DNA of 64,000 nt from Candidatus Hydrogenedentes bacterium ADurb.Bin170 (GCA_002070275.1 MWCY01000005.1:1-64000); one strand, 5' to 3'. Positions 26,055-35,959 are shown, numbered from the stretch's first letter. Notes: generated by a model from the sequence alone, not told the origin. Numbers and translations: made by a program.

Positions 26055-27395
26055 TCAGCGCAGCAGTCGCGCAATGAGGAAAGCCATCTCCAGCGCCTGC
26101 GCACCATTTAAACGCGGATCGCAGGCAGTCTCATAGTGCGCTTCCAAATCATGCTGTGTCACATTACCGCCGAGGCATTCCGTAACCTCTTCACCGGTCT
26201 GCTCAAAATGTACACCGCCCAGACAGGAATCCAAAGAAGCATGCACGGCAAAACTTTCTTCCAGTTCACTGAAAATATTATGAACATGCCGGGTCTTTCT
26301 GCCGTCAGCCAAGCTTTCTGTATTACCATGCATAGGGTCGCAACACCAAAGAACCGGCAAGTGTGCTTTTCGAATCGCATTGATAAGAGGGGGGAGCAGT
26401 GCTTTTACTTTTCCGGCACCGAAGCGGGTGATTACGGTAATGCGGCCCGGAACATGAGCGGGATTCAGACATTGAAGTAAAGACACGAGTTCTTCTGTGT
26501 CGGAAGCGGCGCCTACTTTAATCCCCACGGGATTGGAGATTCCCCGAAGGTATTCCACATGTGCACCCTTCAACTGGGACGTACGATACCCCAGCCACAA
26601 ATAATGTGCGCCCAGATTATAGAAATGCTCTTCGTTCTCCTGACGGGTCAGGGCGGCATCATAGGGCAGCAGCAGGGCTTCATGAGAGGTGTAAAAAGCA
26701 ATGCGCTTCAGCCTGTCGGCGGCATCTCCGCCCAGCATATCCATAAAACGCACCGCATCAGCGATCGCATCCAGAATACGGCGATAATCTTGATTATCGG
26801 CACACTGATGCAGGAAATGGGCTCCCCATTTTTCAGGATGATGCAAATCAGCAAAGCCGCCTTCAATCAGGGCACGCAGATAGTTCAGGCTCGCAGCAGC
26901 ATGGTGATACCCCTCAATCATCCGGCAGGGATCCGCTTTCCGCGCTTTTTCATCCGGTGAAAAATCATTAATCAGATCCCCGCGATATACCGGCAGTGAA
27001 CGCCCGTCGATGATCTCCTCGTCTGCACTTCGCGGTTTTGCATATTGCCCGGCAAGCCGTCCGATCCGGATGACAGGCCGCCGGGTAGCATAGGTCAGCA
27101 CCAGACTCATTTGCAGCAATACCTCGAGTTTTCTGCGCAAAGCCTCTGCGGAGCAGTCTGAGAACCGCTCCGCGCAATCCCCGCCATGGAGCAGAAAACG
27201 CTTGCCGGCTGCGGCTTCAGCCAGCTCATTTAAAAGCCGATCTATTTCTCCCCGTGACACAAGAGGAGGCTTTGCGTGCAGAATTTCAAGCACCTCCGCC
27301 ACCTGCGTTTTATCGCCATAAGAAGGCTGCTGGAGTGCTGGTTTCTCCTGCCATGAATACGGATGCCATTTCTTTTTCGAAGACTCTATATGCAT
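26055..27395 (-). CDS. Class II DAHP synthase (3-deoxy-7-phosphoheptulonate synthase)
   Basis: A 446-residue type II DAHP synthase, condensing PEP and erythrose 4-phosphate as the first step of the shikimate pathway. Family features include 'LLHGGDCAERF', 'VIRIGRLAGQYAKPRS', 'YRGDLIND', 'LWLGYRTSQL', 'GISNPVGIKVG' and 'WCCDPMHGNT'. Length is typical. A candidate promoter lies at 27423-27451. The gene is single. It connects to trpD at 15962 only by pathway, not by operon. Its initiator ATG at 27395 has a poor ribosome site. Confidence 0.93.
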   Translation of the reverse strand: MHIESSKKKWHPYSWQEKPALQQPSYGDKTQVAEVLEILHAKPPLVSRGEIDRLLNELAEAAAGKRFLLHGGDCAERFSDCSAEALRRKLEVLLQMSLVLTYATRRPVIRIGRLAGQYAKPRSADEEIIDGRSLPVYRGDLINDFSPDEKARKADPCRMIEGYHHAAASLNYLRALIEGGFADLHHPEKWGAHFLHQCADNQDYRRILDAIADAVRFMDMLGGDAADRLKRIAFYTSHEALLLPYDAALTRQENEEHFYNLGAHYLWLGYRTSQLKGAHVEYLRGISNPVGIKVGAASDTEELVSLLQCLNPAHVPGRITVITRFGAGKVKALLPPLINAIRKAHLPVLWCCDPMHGNTESLADGRKTRHVHNIFSELEESFAVHASLDSCLGGVHFEQTGEEVTECLGGNVTQHDLEAHYETACDPRLNGAQALEMAFLIARLLR

Positions 27396-27422
27396 TGATA
27401 TGGACTTTCATTGATTAAAAAG

Positions 27423-27451
27423 GTAATACGGAACCGGTCTCATTAAATCAA
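27423..27451 (-). promoter_or_regulatory. Candidate promoter of the DAHP synthase gene, with AACCGGT sites
   Basis: On the minus strand TTGATT (27451-27446) and TATTAC (27428-27423) are 17 bp apart, about 30 bases before the start at 27395. AACCGGT occurs in the spacer (27432-27438) and again as AACCGGTT at 27471-27478, which could be regulator sites. Confidence 0.45.
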
Positions 27452-27606
27452 AAAAGTAAAGTCTAAACCAAACCGGTTATTTGTATTTCTAAGAACCTTA
27501 AATACGTACATGTGAATCCGTCAACGGTCTTCTGATAAGATTTCAGGAACCCGCTACGCACGGAATGTTTTTTGAAGACCCAACCAAATGAAAAAGAGGT
27601 AGGAAT

Positions 27607-30600
27607 ATGAACCCAGCCAAATGTTCTTTGAAAGGTTCCGCTGCATTATTTCTGCTCATTTTGAGCATTTTTCATGGCTGCCCAACCCCCGCCTCTGCTG
27701 CCGTCAACATTGCCCGGATCAAACCCGGGGTTCATTTAACGGATGATGTGCTTTTACCTGATCAGATCTGTTGTATGCGCGTTTCTGTCACTGGAGAAGC
27801 TTCACTTTCTGACATGATCCTGACCCCGCCGCCCGGAGTTTATTATTTTCATGCCGGCGATCATGTCATCTTGTCCGTTTTTGACAGCTTGCACCATACT
27901 GTGCCTATTTTCTGGGATGGGGCAGGGAAAGAGGCAACCTGTTTTAAAGTACTTACTCTTCAGGAGCATTTGGAAATCGAATTATCTTTTGATCCTGAGT
28001 TGCCTGTTTTCAAAGAAACGCCTCCCGATAGCAGGGAACAGTGGTTCGATGTCCCTACAGACTCCACCATCTACGCTTTTGTGGGTGGAGGAAATCTTTA
28101 CGGGTGGTTTACGGGATATCGTCATAAAGATCATGGCGCAGGCATTACAGGGCTTGTACACACTCATTACCCGTGGATGCCTGTTTTTGACCGCACAAAT
28201 CTGAATTTTGAACACATTTTTTCCTCCGGTGCAGAGAATATAGAGCGCGTTTTTTTTACGCCCCGTACTGATCCTATGCGTTTTTGTATTGAAGCCCCGA
28301 ACAAGATTCGTGTTCGGTGGGACAAAGAATCGTCCGCCTGGGGTGTGGACTGTGAAATGATCTATTGTTTTTCCGGAGAAGATGCCATCGATATTTCTTT
28401 TTCTTTCACACCGGAAGACTATCATGCCTCACTGGATTACCTCGGCTTTATGTGGGCATCCTATATGCATAATGTCAAAGAAAGAGGTATCTCTTTTTTT
28501 TCAAAAACGCCATCGGGTATGAAATGGATCTTGTTTGCGCCGGAAAATGACGCCTATAAGAAGAATGGCAATGTCGTTCCAGTCGAAGGCTTGGAAAGCA
28601 AATCTCCTGAAAACGCTGAACCATCACTGCTGCTTAAATGTACTGATACACTCACTGCCCTGGTTCCTTTTTACTATGGCACATTTTATCCGGACACGAA
28701 TCTCCCCGAATCTTTTGGCACGATGCAGTATGTTATGTTGTTTCAAAAAAGCGAAGGACTGCGCTATGCTGTTTATAATTGGGGACCGGTGAAGCATTGC
28801 AGCACCTGGGATTGGCAATATCTGGTCAAATCGCCTCAGGCGGGACAACGCTACGACTATCTGATGCGATGCCTTATCACACCGGTGATTACAGAAGATG
28901 AAATTGACCTGGAAAGAAAAGTGTGGTTGAAAAGCCTTTCCGGAGATTCTTCTGAAGAAAAGCCTTTGTTTTTATTTCCTGACCTTCCTCTTTACTGGTC
29001 ACCTGCGTCTGTTTTTTTAGGCTTGGCTTTTATGGGGCAGCAAATAGAACCCTGGGCCCCAGATCACGCCTTGACGTGGTACAGATATCTACTGCAAGAA
29101 TCAGAAAACAAACAGCCCGCTTCTATGGACATCGATCGCTATTATGTTCGTTCGAGCAATAACGACGGGTTAATTCACGAATGGGAAACATGGATAGAGT
29201 ATGATAATTCCGATCCGGTTTTCTGGCAGCATTTGGCAATGGCATACAACACAAAAGGGAATTTTGAGAAGGCAGATCACTGTTTTTCTGAAGCATTGCT
29301 CCGAAAAAAAGACGATCCGCACATTCTTTTACATTATGGAATAAATAATATCTATATAAAAAAAATCGAATATGGCTTCAACCAAATTAAAGAAGCGCTT
29401 AAACTCGAACCCCTACTGGAATCAGCGATTCCAACCTATCTCAATCAATGCGGTGAATGGCTTTTCGAGCAAAATGACCTGATAACTGCCATTCAGTTCT
29501 ACAAAGAATCCGCAAGGCTGTTTCCGGAACACTACTGGTATATCGTTCATCTGGCAGAGTGCTACGAGGCAATGGGGGATGACAGGCTGGCAGCAGAACT
29601 CTTTGTAAATATGCTTCTTAAATTTCCGGAGTCGCCCTACAGTGCATTTAAGTTGGATAGGATTCTAAAAGATAAAAACGACCTAAAAGAGCGAATAAAT
29701 ATTTGGCAGGAAATTTACAGACAGCACAAAAACAGTTTCATTCCAGCGCTTTATCTGGGCAAGGCACTTTATCATAAGCAGGCATATCAGGAGGCACTGC
29801 TCATAGTAGAGCAGGCATTGGAAGTTATGCCTGATGCGCCGGAGGCACTGCTTTATGCAGGGCTGTGCTGCCTTTTATTGAACAATTATGATCAGGGATA
29901 CCAGAAGATAAAAGAGGCATTGAAGAACGATCCCGTCCTCTCAACCGAAGCGGGAACAGAACTTGCCGCTGCAGGGGATGCGCTTTACAAGCAGAACGAC
30001 TTCGGCAGGGCGCTACAGCTCTTTCAGCTGGCAGAAGAATTCGAATCAACCAATCTCTGGCATCAGGTGCGGCAGGGGGAGTGTCTGGAGGCACAACATA
30101 AATTTTCTGATGCCGCCGCCCTGTATACGGCTGTGCTGCTGAAAGCCCCGGAGTCGCCCTACTGTGCATTTAAGTTGGATAGGATTCTAAAAGATAAAAA
30201 CGACCTAAAAGAGCGAATAAATATTTGGCAGGAAATTTACAGACAGCACAAAAACAGTTTCATTCCAGCGCTTTATCTGGGCAAGGCACTTTATCATAAG
30301 CAGGCATATCAGGAGGCACTGCTCATAGTAGAGCAGGCATTGGAAGTTATGCCTGATGCGCCGGAGGCACTGCTTTATGCAGGGCTGTGCTGCCTTTTAT
30401 TGAACAATTATGATCAGGGATACCAGAAGATAAAAGAGGCATTGAAGAACGATCCCGTCCTCTCAACCGAAGCGGGAACAGAACTTGCCGCTGCAGGGGA
30501 TGCGCTTTACAAGCAGAACGACTTCGGCAGGGCGCTACAGCTCTTTCAGCTGGCAGAAGAATTCGAATCAACCAATCTCTGGCATCAGGTGCGGCAGGGG

Positions 30601-31647
30601 GAGTGTCTGGAGGCACAACATAAATTTTCTGATGCTGCCGCCCTGTATACGGCTGTGCTGCTGAAAGCCCCGGAGTCGCCCTACAGTGCATTTAAGTTGG
30701 ATAGCATGCTGCAGGACCACGAAGACAATAAGGTGCGGATAAAAAGCTGGCAGCACATTTATGAGCATACAGGCAAAGCCTCATTGCCTGCTTTTTATCT
30801 CGGAATGTCTCTCTTCATTGACTGTCACTATGATCAGGCGTATGCGTTATTGTCTGCAGCAGACAGTGCATCGGAAGAAAACAGCAGAGCGGTGCTTTAT
30901 AAAGGGTTATCTCAGGTCATATTGGGAGAAGTGCATGAGGGCACGGAAAACATCGAAGCCGCATTAAAACAAGACAACACACTGTCGCATGAAGCCGGAG
31001 AACGCCTGTCAGTGCTGGGGCACCATGCCTTTAATGAAGGGAAATATAAAGAGGCTGTCCGCTGGTATCAACAGGCTTATTTATATGAACCTGACGCGCT
31101 CTGGCACCTTTATCATGAGGCAAAAAGTTTGGTCAAATGCAATGCACGGTCTGACGCACTCACAATTTATAAAACAATCCTTGAAAAAGCGCCCGAATCT
31201 CCCGAATCGGCACAGGAAATGGACACCTTACTCATAGAAATGGAAGAGCCTGCAAAAAGAGTTGAGCTCTGGAGAATATTGCATGGAAAAGCGGAGAAGG
31301 CACTGGTGCCCATCCTTTATTATGCAGCTGCTCTTTGTGACACCGGCGAGGAAGAGCAGGCAATAGAGCTCATCACAGACTTCTTTCACTTTAGAGATAC
31401 GAGCGGATTTTCAACCGACACTCTGCCTGATAACGACGGGAGCAACCCTCTCCCGGAAGAAAACGCCGTGCTGGACAAGGGAAAAACTCTTGTCATCGAG
31501 CAACTTTTGCACTTCTCACATCTCGCCAAAAGAACCGGACATAACGAACTGGCTTTCTTTTTGCAACACAAGGCAGATCAAGGCCGTACAGGGCAGGGTG
31601 ATTCGACACTATCCCTGCTTGAATGGCTCAACCAGTTAAGGGAATAG
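27607..31647 (+). CDS. Exported TPR-repeat protein with unknown N-terminal domain
   Basis: A 1346-residue exported protein. A signal peptide ends near 'TPASAA' at about residue 32. Residues 33-480 form a mostly beta, aromatic-rich region I do not recognise. From about residue 500 to the end there are at least 15 TPR-like helical repeats with typical 'A.YN.KGNFEKA', 'AL...P' patterns. Within these, a block of 174 residues is present twice in nearly identical form (see the repeat entry). GAGGTAGGA precedes the ATG. TPR arrays usually scaffold protein complexes; an exported one could organise periplasmic or outer-membrane assemblies. It ends three bases before the convergent MFS gene. Function is unknown. 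Confidence 0.75.
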   Translation: MNPAKCSLKGSAALFLLILSIFHGCPTPASAAVNIARIKPGVHLTDDVLLPDQICCMRVSVTGEASLSDMILTPPPGVYYFHAGDHVILSVFDSLHHTVPIFWDGAGKEATCFKVLTLQEHLEIELSFDPELPVFKETPPDSREQWFDVPTDSTIYAFVGGGNLYGWFTGYRHKDHGAGITGLVHTHYPWMPVFDRTNLNFEHIFSSGAENIERVFFTPRTDPMRFCIEAPNKIRVRWDKESSAWGVDCEMIYCFSGEDAIDISFSFTPEDYHASLDYLGFMWASYMHNVKERGISFFSKTPSGMKWILFAPENDAYKKNGNVVPVEGLESKSPENAEPSLLLKCTDTLTALVPFYYGTFYPDTNLPESFGTMQYVMLFQKSEGLRYAVYNWGPVKHCSTWDWQYLVKSPQAGQRYDYLMRCLITPVITEDEIDLERKVWLKSLSGDSSEEKPLFLFPDLPLYWSPASVFLGLAFMGQQIEPWAPDHALTWYRYLLQESENKQPASMDIDRYYVRSSNNDGLIHEWETWIEYDNSDPVFWQHLAMAYNTKGNFEKADHCFSEALLRKKDDPHILLHYGINNIYIKKIEYGFNQIKEALKLEPLLESAIPTYLNQCGEWLFEQNDLITAIQFYKESARLFPEHYWYIVHLAECYEAMGDDRLAAELFVNMLLKFPESPYSAFKLDRILKDKNDLKERINIWQEIYRQHKNSFIPALYLGKALYHKQAYQEALLIVEQALEVMPDAPEALLYAGLCCLLLNNYDQGYQKIKEALKNDPVLSTEAGTELAAAGDALYKQNDFGRALQLFQLAEEFESTNLWHQVRQGECLEAQHKFSDAAALYTAVLLKAPESPYCAFKLDRILKDKNDLKERINIWQEIYRQHKNSFIPALYLGKALYHKQAYQEALLIVEQALEVMPDAPEALLYAGLCCLLLNNYDQGYQKIKEALKNDPVLSTEAGTELAAAGDALYKQNDFGRALQLFQLAEEFESTNLWHQVRQGECLEAQHKFSDAAALYTAVLLKAPESPYSAFKLDSMLQDHEDNKVRIKSWQHIYEHTGKASLPAFYLGMSLFIDCHYDQAYALLSAADSASEENSRAVLYKGLSQVILGEVHEGTENIEAALKQDNTLSHEAGERLSVLGHHAFNEGKYKEAVRWYQQAYLYEPDALWHLYHEAKSLVKCNARSDALTIYKTILEKAPESPESAQEMDTLLIEMEEPAKRVELWRILHGKAEKALVPILYYAAALCDTGEEEQAIELITDFFHFRDTSGFSTDTLPDNDGSNPLPEENAVLDKGKTLVIEQLLHFSHLAKRTGHNELAFFLQHKADQGRTGQGDSTLSLLEWLNQLRE
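29626..30669. repeat. Perfect-frame 522-bp tandem duplication inside the TPR gene
   Basis: Bases 29626-30147 and 30148-30669 are two head-to-tail copies of 522 bp, exactly 174 codons. I find only two differences: A29641 versus T30163, giving Ser versus Cys, and C30114 versus T30636, which is silent. The first 36 bases or so of a third unit follow and then diverge. This marks a recent unequal exchange. Confidence 0.95.
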
Positions 31648-31650
31648 CAT

Positions 31651-33015
31651 TCAAATTTCTGTCTCTTCTTTCCGGTTGCTTTTATCAAGCCCCATAGTAA
31701 TCCAGAAGATTTTACCCAGCATGGGCAAAGAAACGGTGTAGACCAGTGCATGAAGCCAGCTGCGATCTCCTGCCTTGCCATGAATAAAGAGGAGACAGAG
31801 CAGAGAAGCCATAAAACTGGAAAGTCCGGATAAAATAAAGCACAGGCGAAATCCGAGCAAACCGAAATGCTCAATCAGAAATCCGGCGACAAGCGGCGTG
31901 ATTCCCAGTGCCAGCGCGGTGCAGATCGTCCAAAGAGAGGTGTATCCGATTCTCGATTCATCCGGAACCAGATTCAACATGGCGCGGTTGGCTGCCACAT
32001 TAAAGGGCGCATTAAAGACTCCTGCAAGAACAACTGCTGCCAATGCTGCGGCTGTGCCGCCCTTCATGCCGGGCAAGAGAAACAAAAGTATCAGAGGAGC
32101 AAAGCTGTGAGCGAACATGGTTTTCGCCATCGCGAGTCCGCTGCCGTTTTTGTCAGTAAACCGCCCCCAGGGTCCTATGGTGAGAAAAATACCAAGCCCG
32201 CTGCACGCTGTCAGCGTCATGTTCAAACTATCCGTCAGTCCAATGACATCGCGTAAATAGAGGACATAGGAAGCGCTGAACCAGACAAGCCCGGAAAAAG
32301 CAAAGGTGGATATGAGAAGAAAACGTCTGAACACCGGATCACAGGCTGCTTTTTTATAAGCACTCATCCCTGTAAGCGCATTAATTTCTACAGTTCCTTC
32401 ACCCCCGGGGATGCGTCCCATTGTGATGAGACTGACAATACCCATGGCTATCCCGATTCCATAAATCAATAAAAATCGGGGAATATCCGGATTTCCTGCC
32501 AGTAGCCGGGCCTGCAAAAAAAGCACAGCCACATTGATGAGCTGTGTCATGGCTGTCTCGGTGCTGAAATAGGTAGACCGTTTTTCGGTCGGCACAATTT
32601 CGTGAAGCCAGGGAAGCCATCCACCGGCACCCAGGGCGCGCATGACACAAAAACCGAGTATGGACACAAGCAATACAGCCCAGGATAGCCATTTGACCTG
32701 AGAAGCCAAAGCCAAGGGCATTAAAAATACCAGACACGTGATAATGTTTCTGAGAAACCAGGAGGTCATCATGACCCGTTTGGGTCCGATGCGTATCAGC
32801 ATTGGCAGCGTAAAAAGCAGAAGCAGACTGGTGAAGGGCATGAAAGAGAGCAGCAGCCCAATCAGGCTTTCCGGCATCTGAATCTTTCTGCCGAATAAGA
32901 TCATTACGGGTCCGATGATGTTCTGCCACGAAACAACATTAATGGCAACAAACATCAAAAATCGCTGCTGTTCCTTTTCCAGCCTTTTAAAATCTGTAAG
33001 AAGCGGCACTTGCAT
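31651..33015 (-). CDS. MFS transporter
   Basis: A 454-residue permease with about twelve predicted membrane helices. The loop between helices 2 and 3 has 'RIGPKRVMMTSWFLR', a degenerate version of motif A, and a second 'WGRFTDKNGSGLAM' follows helix 8. 'GWLPWLHEIVPTEKRSTYFSTETA' is an amphipathic loop typical of the branch of MFS proteins found near sugar-utilisation genes in PVC-type bacteria. The substrate is unknown. It ends three bases from the end of the convergent TPR gene. The next gene upstream on the same strand, a HAD phosphatase, is 80 bases away, so a shared transcript is possible. Confidence 0.8.
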   Translation of the reverse strand: MQVPLLTDFKRLEKEQQRFLMFVAINVVSWQNIIGPVMILFGRKIQMPESLIGLLLSFMPFTSLLLLFTLPMLIRIGPKRVMMTSWFLRNIITCLVFLMPLALASQVKWLSWAVLLVSILGFCVMRALGAGGWLPWLHEIVPTEKRSTYFSTETAMTQLINVAVLFLQARLLAGNPDIPRFLLIYGIGIAMGIVSLITMGRIPGGEGTVEINALTGMSAYKKAACDPVFRRFLLISTFAFSGLVWFSASYVLYLRDVIGLTDSLNMTLTACSGLGIFLTIGPWGRFTDKNGSGLAMAKTMFAHSFAPLILLFLLPGMKGGTAAALAAVVLAGVFNAPFNVAANRAMLNLVPDESRIGYTSLWTICTALALGITPLVAGFLIEHFGLLGFRLCFILSGLSSFMASLLCLLFIHGKAGDRSWLHALVYTVSLPMLGKIFWITMGLDKSNRKEETEI

Positions 33016-33094
33016 AAAGAAAGGGATACTTTTCTATCGGGCGGTCACATGACCCGGTTAGAGAAAACTTAACAATTGTTGCGATGAAGTGAGT

Positions 33095-33859
33095 TCAGAC
33101 TTTAATGTCCGCAACACTTTCAAGAACCTGAGTCGGCATAAAAGGAAAAGCGCTCAGCTCCTCGCGGCGTGTGACTCCGCTTAAAACCAGAATCGTCTCC
33201 ATACCCGCCTGCATGCCTGCGATAATGTCGGTATCCATGCGGTCGCCCACCATAACGGTATTCTGAGAATGGACGCCCAGATAGTTCATGGCGGAGCGCA
33301 TCATAAACGGGGCAGGCTTTCCCACAAAAAAAGGAGCACGCCCGGTCGCTTTTTCAATTAAAGCAGCCATGGCGCCGCATGCGGGAACAATACCGCTTTC
33401 GGTGGGACCGGAAGCATCCGGATTGGTTGCTATAAATCGTGAGCCCTCGGCAACAAGGCGCACGGCTTTTGTAATCTGCTCAAGATTGTACGCCATTGTT
33501 TCTCCAAGAACAACATAATCCGGATGATGGTCGGTTATAATATAGCCAATACCGTGCAGAGCACTAGTCAGTCCGCTCTCGCCGATGACAAACGCCGTTC
33601 CGTAAGGACGTTGTCCGTGAAGAAACTGCGCAGTTGCCATCGCTGAGGTGAAAATATTTTCAACCGGTATGTCCAGCCCGCTCGCACGAAGGCGATAAGC
33701 AAGATCAGCAGGAGAAAACATGGGATTATTGGTAAGAACCAGGAATTTTGCTTCTTTTTCTTTGAGACGATTGACAAAAGCCTGTGCGCCGGGCACAGGC
33801 AAACGACCTTTTACCAGCACGCCGTCCATATCTATCAGATAGTTTTTAGGTGAATCCAT
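33095..33859 (-). CDS. HAD-IIA phosphatase, NagD-like
   Basis: A 254-residue HAD superfamily phosphatase of subfamily IIA. Motif I is 'LIDMDGVL' with Asp10 and Asp12, motif II is 'LTNN', motif III contains 'VGKPAPFMM' and motif IV is '[13 protein letters not shown]'. NagD and 4-nitrophenylphosphatase-type enzymes hydrolyse nucleotide or sugar phosphates. GGGAG lies six bases before the ATG. A threonine aldolase gene lies just upstream on the same strand (66 bases away), and the MFS gene lies downstream, giving a loose set of three minus-strand genes. Substrate unknown. Confidence 0.85.
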   Translation of the reverse strand: MDSPKNYLIDMDGVLVKGRLPVPGAQAFVNRLKEKEAKFLVLTNNPMFSPADLAYRLRASGLDIPVENIFTSAMATAQFLHGQRPYGTAFVIGESGLTSALHGIGYIITDHHPDYVVLGETMAYNLEQITKAVRLVAEGSRFIATNPDASGPTESGIVPACGAMAALIEKATGRAPFFVGKPAPFMMRSAMNYLGVHSQNTVMVGDRMDTDIIAGMQAGMETILVLSGVTRREELSAFPFMPTQVLESVADIKV

Positions 33860-33924
33860 GGTTTTCTCCCGGAAAATAATTGCATTGCTACTGAGTGGAA
33901 GGGACTGCGATCAGAAAGCCTGAG

Positions 33925-34947
33925 TCATGCCGGCACGAGGATTTTTTTAAAGACCTCAATAGCACGGCTCAGCAGTGCATCTGAAATATCCCTGTGAAAT
34001 ACGACACGGATGCGGTCATCCCTGTAAGCCAGAGCCCGCACGCCTGCCTCTTCCAGTTGTTTCACTTTCAGCGCTGCGTTCGCTGTCTGGATATAAAGGA
34101 TATTGGTAGGGGAGGGCAGGGCAAATACAACCCCTTCATTTTCAAGAGCACGCCTGCATTCGCGCGCACGCCGATGATCTTCTGCGAGGTCGGACAAATG
34201 ATGTTCCAACGCGTATAACCCTGCGGCTGCCAATACACCTGCCTGACGCATACCACCGCCCAGCATCTTGCGAAAGCGAAGGGCTTTCTTTATGACTTCG
34301 GTGCTGCCGGTCAGAAGTGAGCCTGCCGGTGCCCCCAGTCCTTTTGACAGGCAGAAGGAAAGAGTATCACAGCACCTGCCATAATAACGGGCCTGAATAT
34401 TCGTTTCTATACAGGCATGAAAAATCCGGGCGCCGTCACAATGAAGGCGCATGCTGCTTTCCTGACACACACGGAAAACAGCCTCCAGTTCATGATAATC
34501 CCAGCAGGCGCCTCCGCCCCGATTGGTGGTGTTTTCCACAGAGACCATAGTAGTTTTTGATAAATGCGGATCGTCTTCGGAAACAATTTGTTCTTGCACC
34601 TGCTCCGCAGAAAACTTTCCCAGCGGGTCGGGGATAGTACGTACAAGCAGCCCGCCAATCATGGCGAGGTTCGCATTTTCATAATGAAAAGGATGTGCTG
34701 ATTCGCTGAGAATCACTGTATCGCTTGGACGGGTTTGCGCCAGAAATGCCACAAGATTCGCCATAGTACCGGAAGGCAGAAAAAGGGCAGATTCTTTTCC
34801 GATCAGTTCTGCCGCTTTGCTTTCCAGCGCCCGCACTGTCGGATCTTCGCCATAAACATCATCGCCCACCTCCGCATCAGCCATTACTTTTCGCATTGCC
34901 GGAGAAGGGCACGTAAATGTGTCACTGCGAAGTTCTATCATGTCCAT
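33925..34947 (-). CDS. Low-specificity threonine aldolase
   Basis: A 340-residue PLP-dependent aldolase of the beta-eliminating lyase family, which splits threonine or allo-threonine into glycine and acetaldehyde. It begins with 'IELRSDTFTCPSPAMR', the standard LTA start, then has 'DDVYGEDPTV', 'LFLPSGTMANLVA', 'VENTTNRGGG' and 'LHCDGARIFHA'. The PLP lysine is in 'SFCLSKGLGAPAGSLL', and 'RKMLGGGMRQAGVLAAAGLYAL' follows. The match to the family is continuous along its length. It sits head-to-tail with the lipoprotein gene at 34963, 15 bases away, on the same strand. Alternative ATGs at residues 1 and 3 are close together. Confidence 0.92.
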   Translation of the reverse strand: MDMIELRSDTFTCPSPAMRKVMADAEVGDDVYGEDPTVRALESKAAELIGKESALFLPSGTMANLVAFLAQTRPSDTVILSESAHPFHYENANLAMIGGLLVRTIPDPLGKFSAEQVQEQIVSEDDPHLSKTTMVSVENTTNRGGGACWDYHELEAVFRVCQESSMRLHCDGARIFHACIETNIQARYYGRCCDTLSFCLSKGLGAPAGSLLTGSTEVIKKALRFRKMLGGGMRQAGVLAAAGLYALEHHLSDLAEDHRRARECRRALENEGVVFALPSPTNILYIQTANAALKVKQLEEAGVRALAYRDDRIRVVFHRDISDALLSRAIEVFKKILVPA

Positions 34948-34962
34948 ACAGATCGCATCTCA

Positions 34963-35517
34963 TTATTTTACAGCGATTTTACCGTCAGCCGTTTCATACT
35001 TCTGACCGGCACTCATGGATTGGACACGTGCCTGAAAAAAGCTTTCCTGAACAGCGCCCAATGATTTTCGCTGCCAGTTTGAAGCCTTGCAGAGCCCTTC
35101 ATACAAAGTCCAGCGGTTGGCATTTTCACTCATAACCAGTAAAGCGTTCTGGTCGCGCTGTTTTTTACTTGTCTGCAATTTGTAGTCCCGGGTTCGTAAT
35201 ATGCAGATAGTCCCCTGAGCCTGTTCATAGGCATGGCCTGAATTCAACAGAGCCTGAATGAGCTCGGACCTTGCGGCACGGGTATGTATTGCCTGCAGAA
35301 TTTCTTCATTCGATGAAGCCACGCCGTCATATCCATCAAAAGTTGACGTGCGGTTTCCTTCCAGAACTGACTGCTCAACTGCCAGGGTAAAAGCATTCAG
35401 TGATGCTTCGGGCACATTAGTGTAGTCGGCACGCATGGTACTGAAGGGGTTTGTAAGCCTGGCACAGGCTGTAAGACTTACAAGAAGAGCCAACAACAGA
35501 TAACCGGATTTTCTCAT
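34963..35517 (-). CDS. YdbL/DUF1318-like lipoprotein
   Basis: A 184-residue predicted lipoprotein. Lipobox 'SLTAC' places the modified Cys at residue 18, giving probable membrane anchoring outside the cytoplasm. The C-terminal region, 'SENANRWTLYEGL' through 'ADGKIAVK', resembles the DUF1318 pattern ('ENADR..LY' and 'DGkW..K') of YdbL proteins, but the central part is divergent, so this is a tentative assignment. YdbL-type proteins commonly accompany YnbE/YdbH; none of those is visible. GGAAGGA lies seven bases before the ATG. The threonine aldolase gene starts 15 bases downstream of its stop, so it may be co-transcribed with it. Confidence 0.6.
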   Translation of the reverse strand: MRKSGYLLLALLVSLTACARLTNPFSTMRADYTNVPEASLNAFTLAVEQSVLEGNRTSTFDGYDGVASSNEEILQAIHTRAARSELIQALLNSGHAYEQAQGTICILRTRDYKLQTSKKQRDQNALLVMSENANRWTLYEGLCKASNWQRKSLGAVQESFFQARVQSMSAGQKYETADGKIAVK

Positions 35518-35959
35518 GGGATAATCCTTCCGCAGGTGAGTGCGCCTCGGGCGCCGTTAAAAAACACACAGAAATGTCAGAGATTCTCAAGCAGAATTCG
35601 CGCTGGCGATGGGAAGCATGCAACACACAGCTCAGTATAAGCAAAATCAGCCATAGAGTTATTTTTTCGAAACAAAGATGAAAGACGTCGCTGGCATGGT
35701 TCCCGGCGGTATAAATCTGTCTCTTTCATGATGTTACCTGCGAAAAACAGATTTCCTTCCCGCCTGACCGCATTATCTCCGTATAACAAGCGAATTGTCA
35801 AATCTATGCCATTTCGTTTCATAAAACAGCCATCGATCGCAACACTGTGACGATCTGCCTTTCCCTGCCCAAATTTTGTATTATAGAGAGCGGGTCTTAT
35901 TCAGGCCGGTAGGGTCAAATAGTGCTCTAACATGTTGTGATATAGGGAACCCTGTGCCC
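35518..35959. other. Divergent intergenic region
   Basis: About 440 bases between the lipoprotein gene and the hybrid kinase gene. A weak AT-rich element TATTAT at 35879-35884 could be a -10 box for the kinase gene. An open stretch on the minus strand (35577-35822, 81 residues) has no ribosome site and no recognised protein, so I do not call it a gene. Nothing else is evident. Confidence 0.4.

Noticed and set aside
29825-30691. Two near-identical minus-strand frames in the TPR duplication
   Set aside because: They are shadows of the duplicated coding block and differ only where the block copies differ.
35577-35822. Minus-strand frame of 81 codons in the lipoprotein-kinase gap
   Set aside because: No ribosome site, no recognisable protein; not enough to call a gene.
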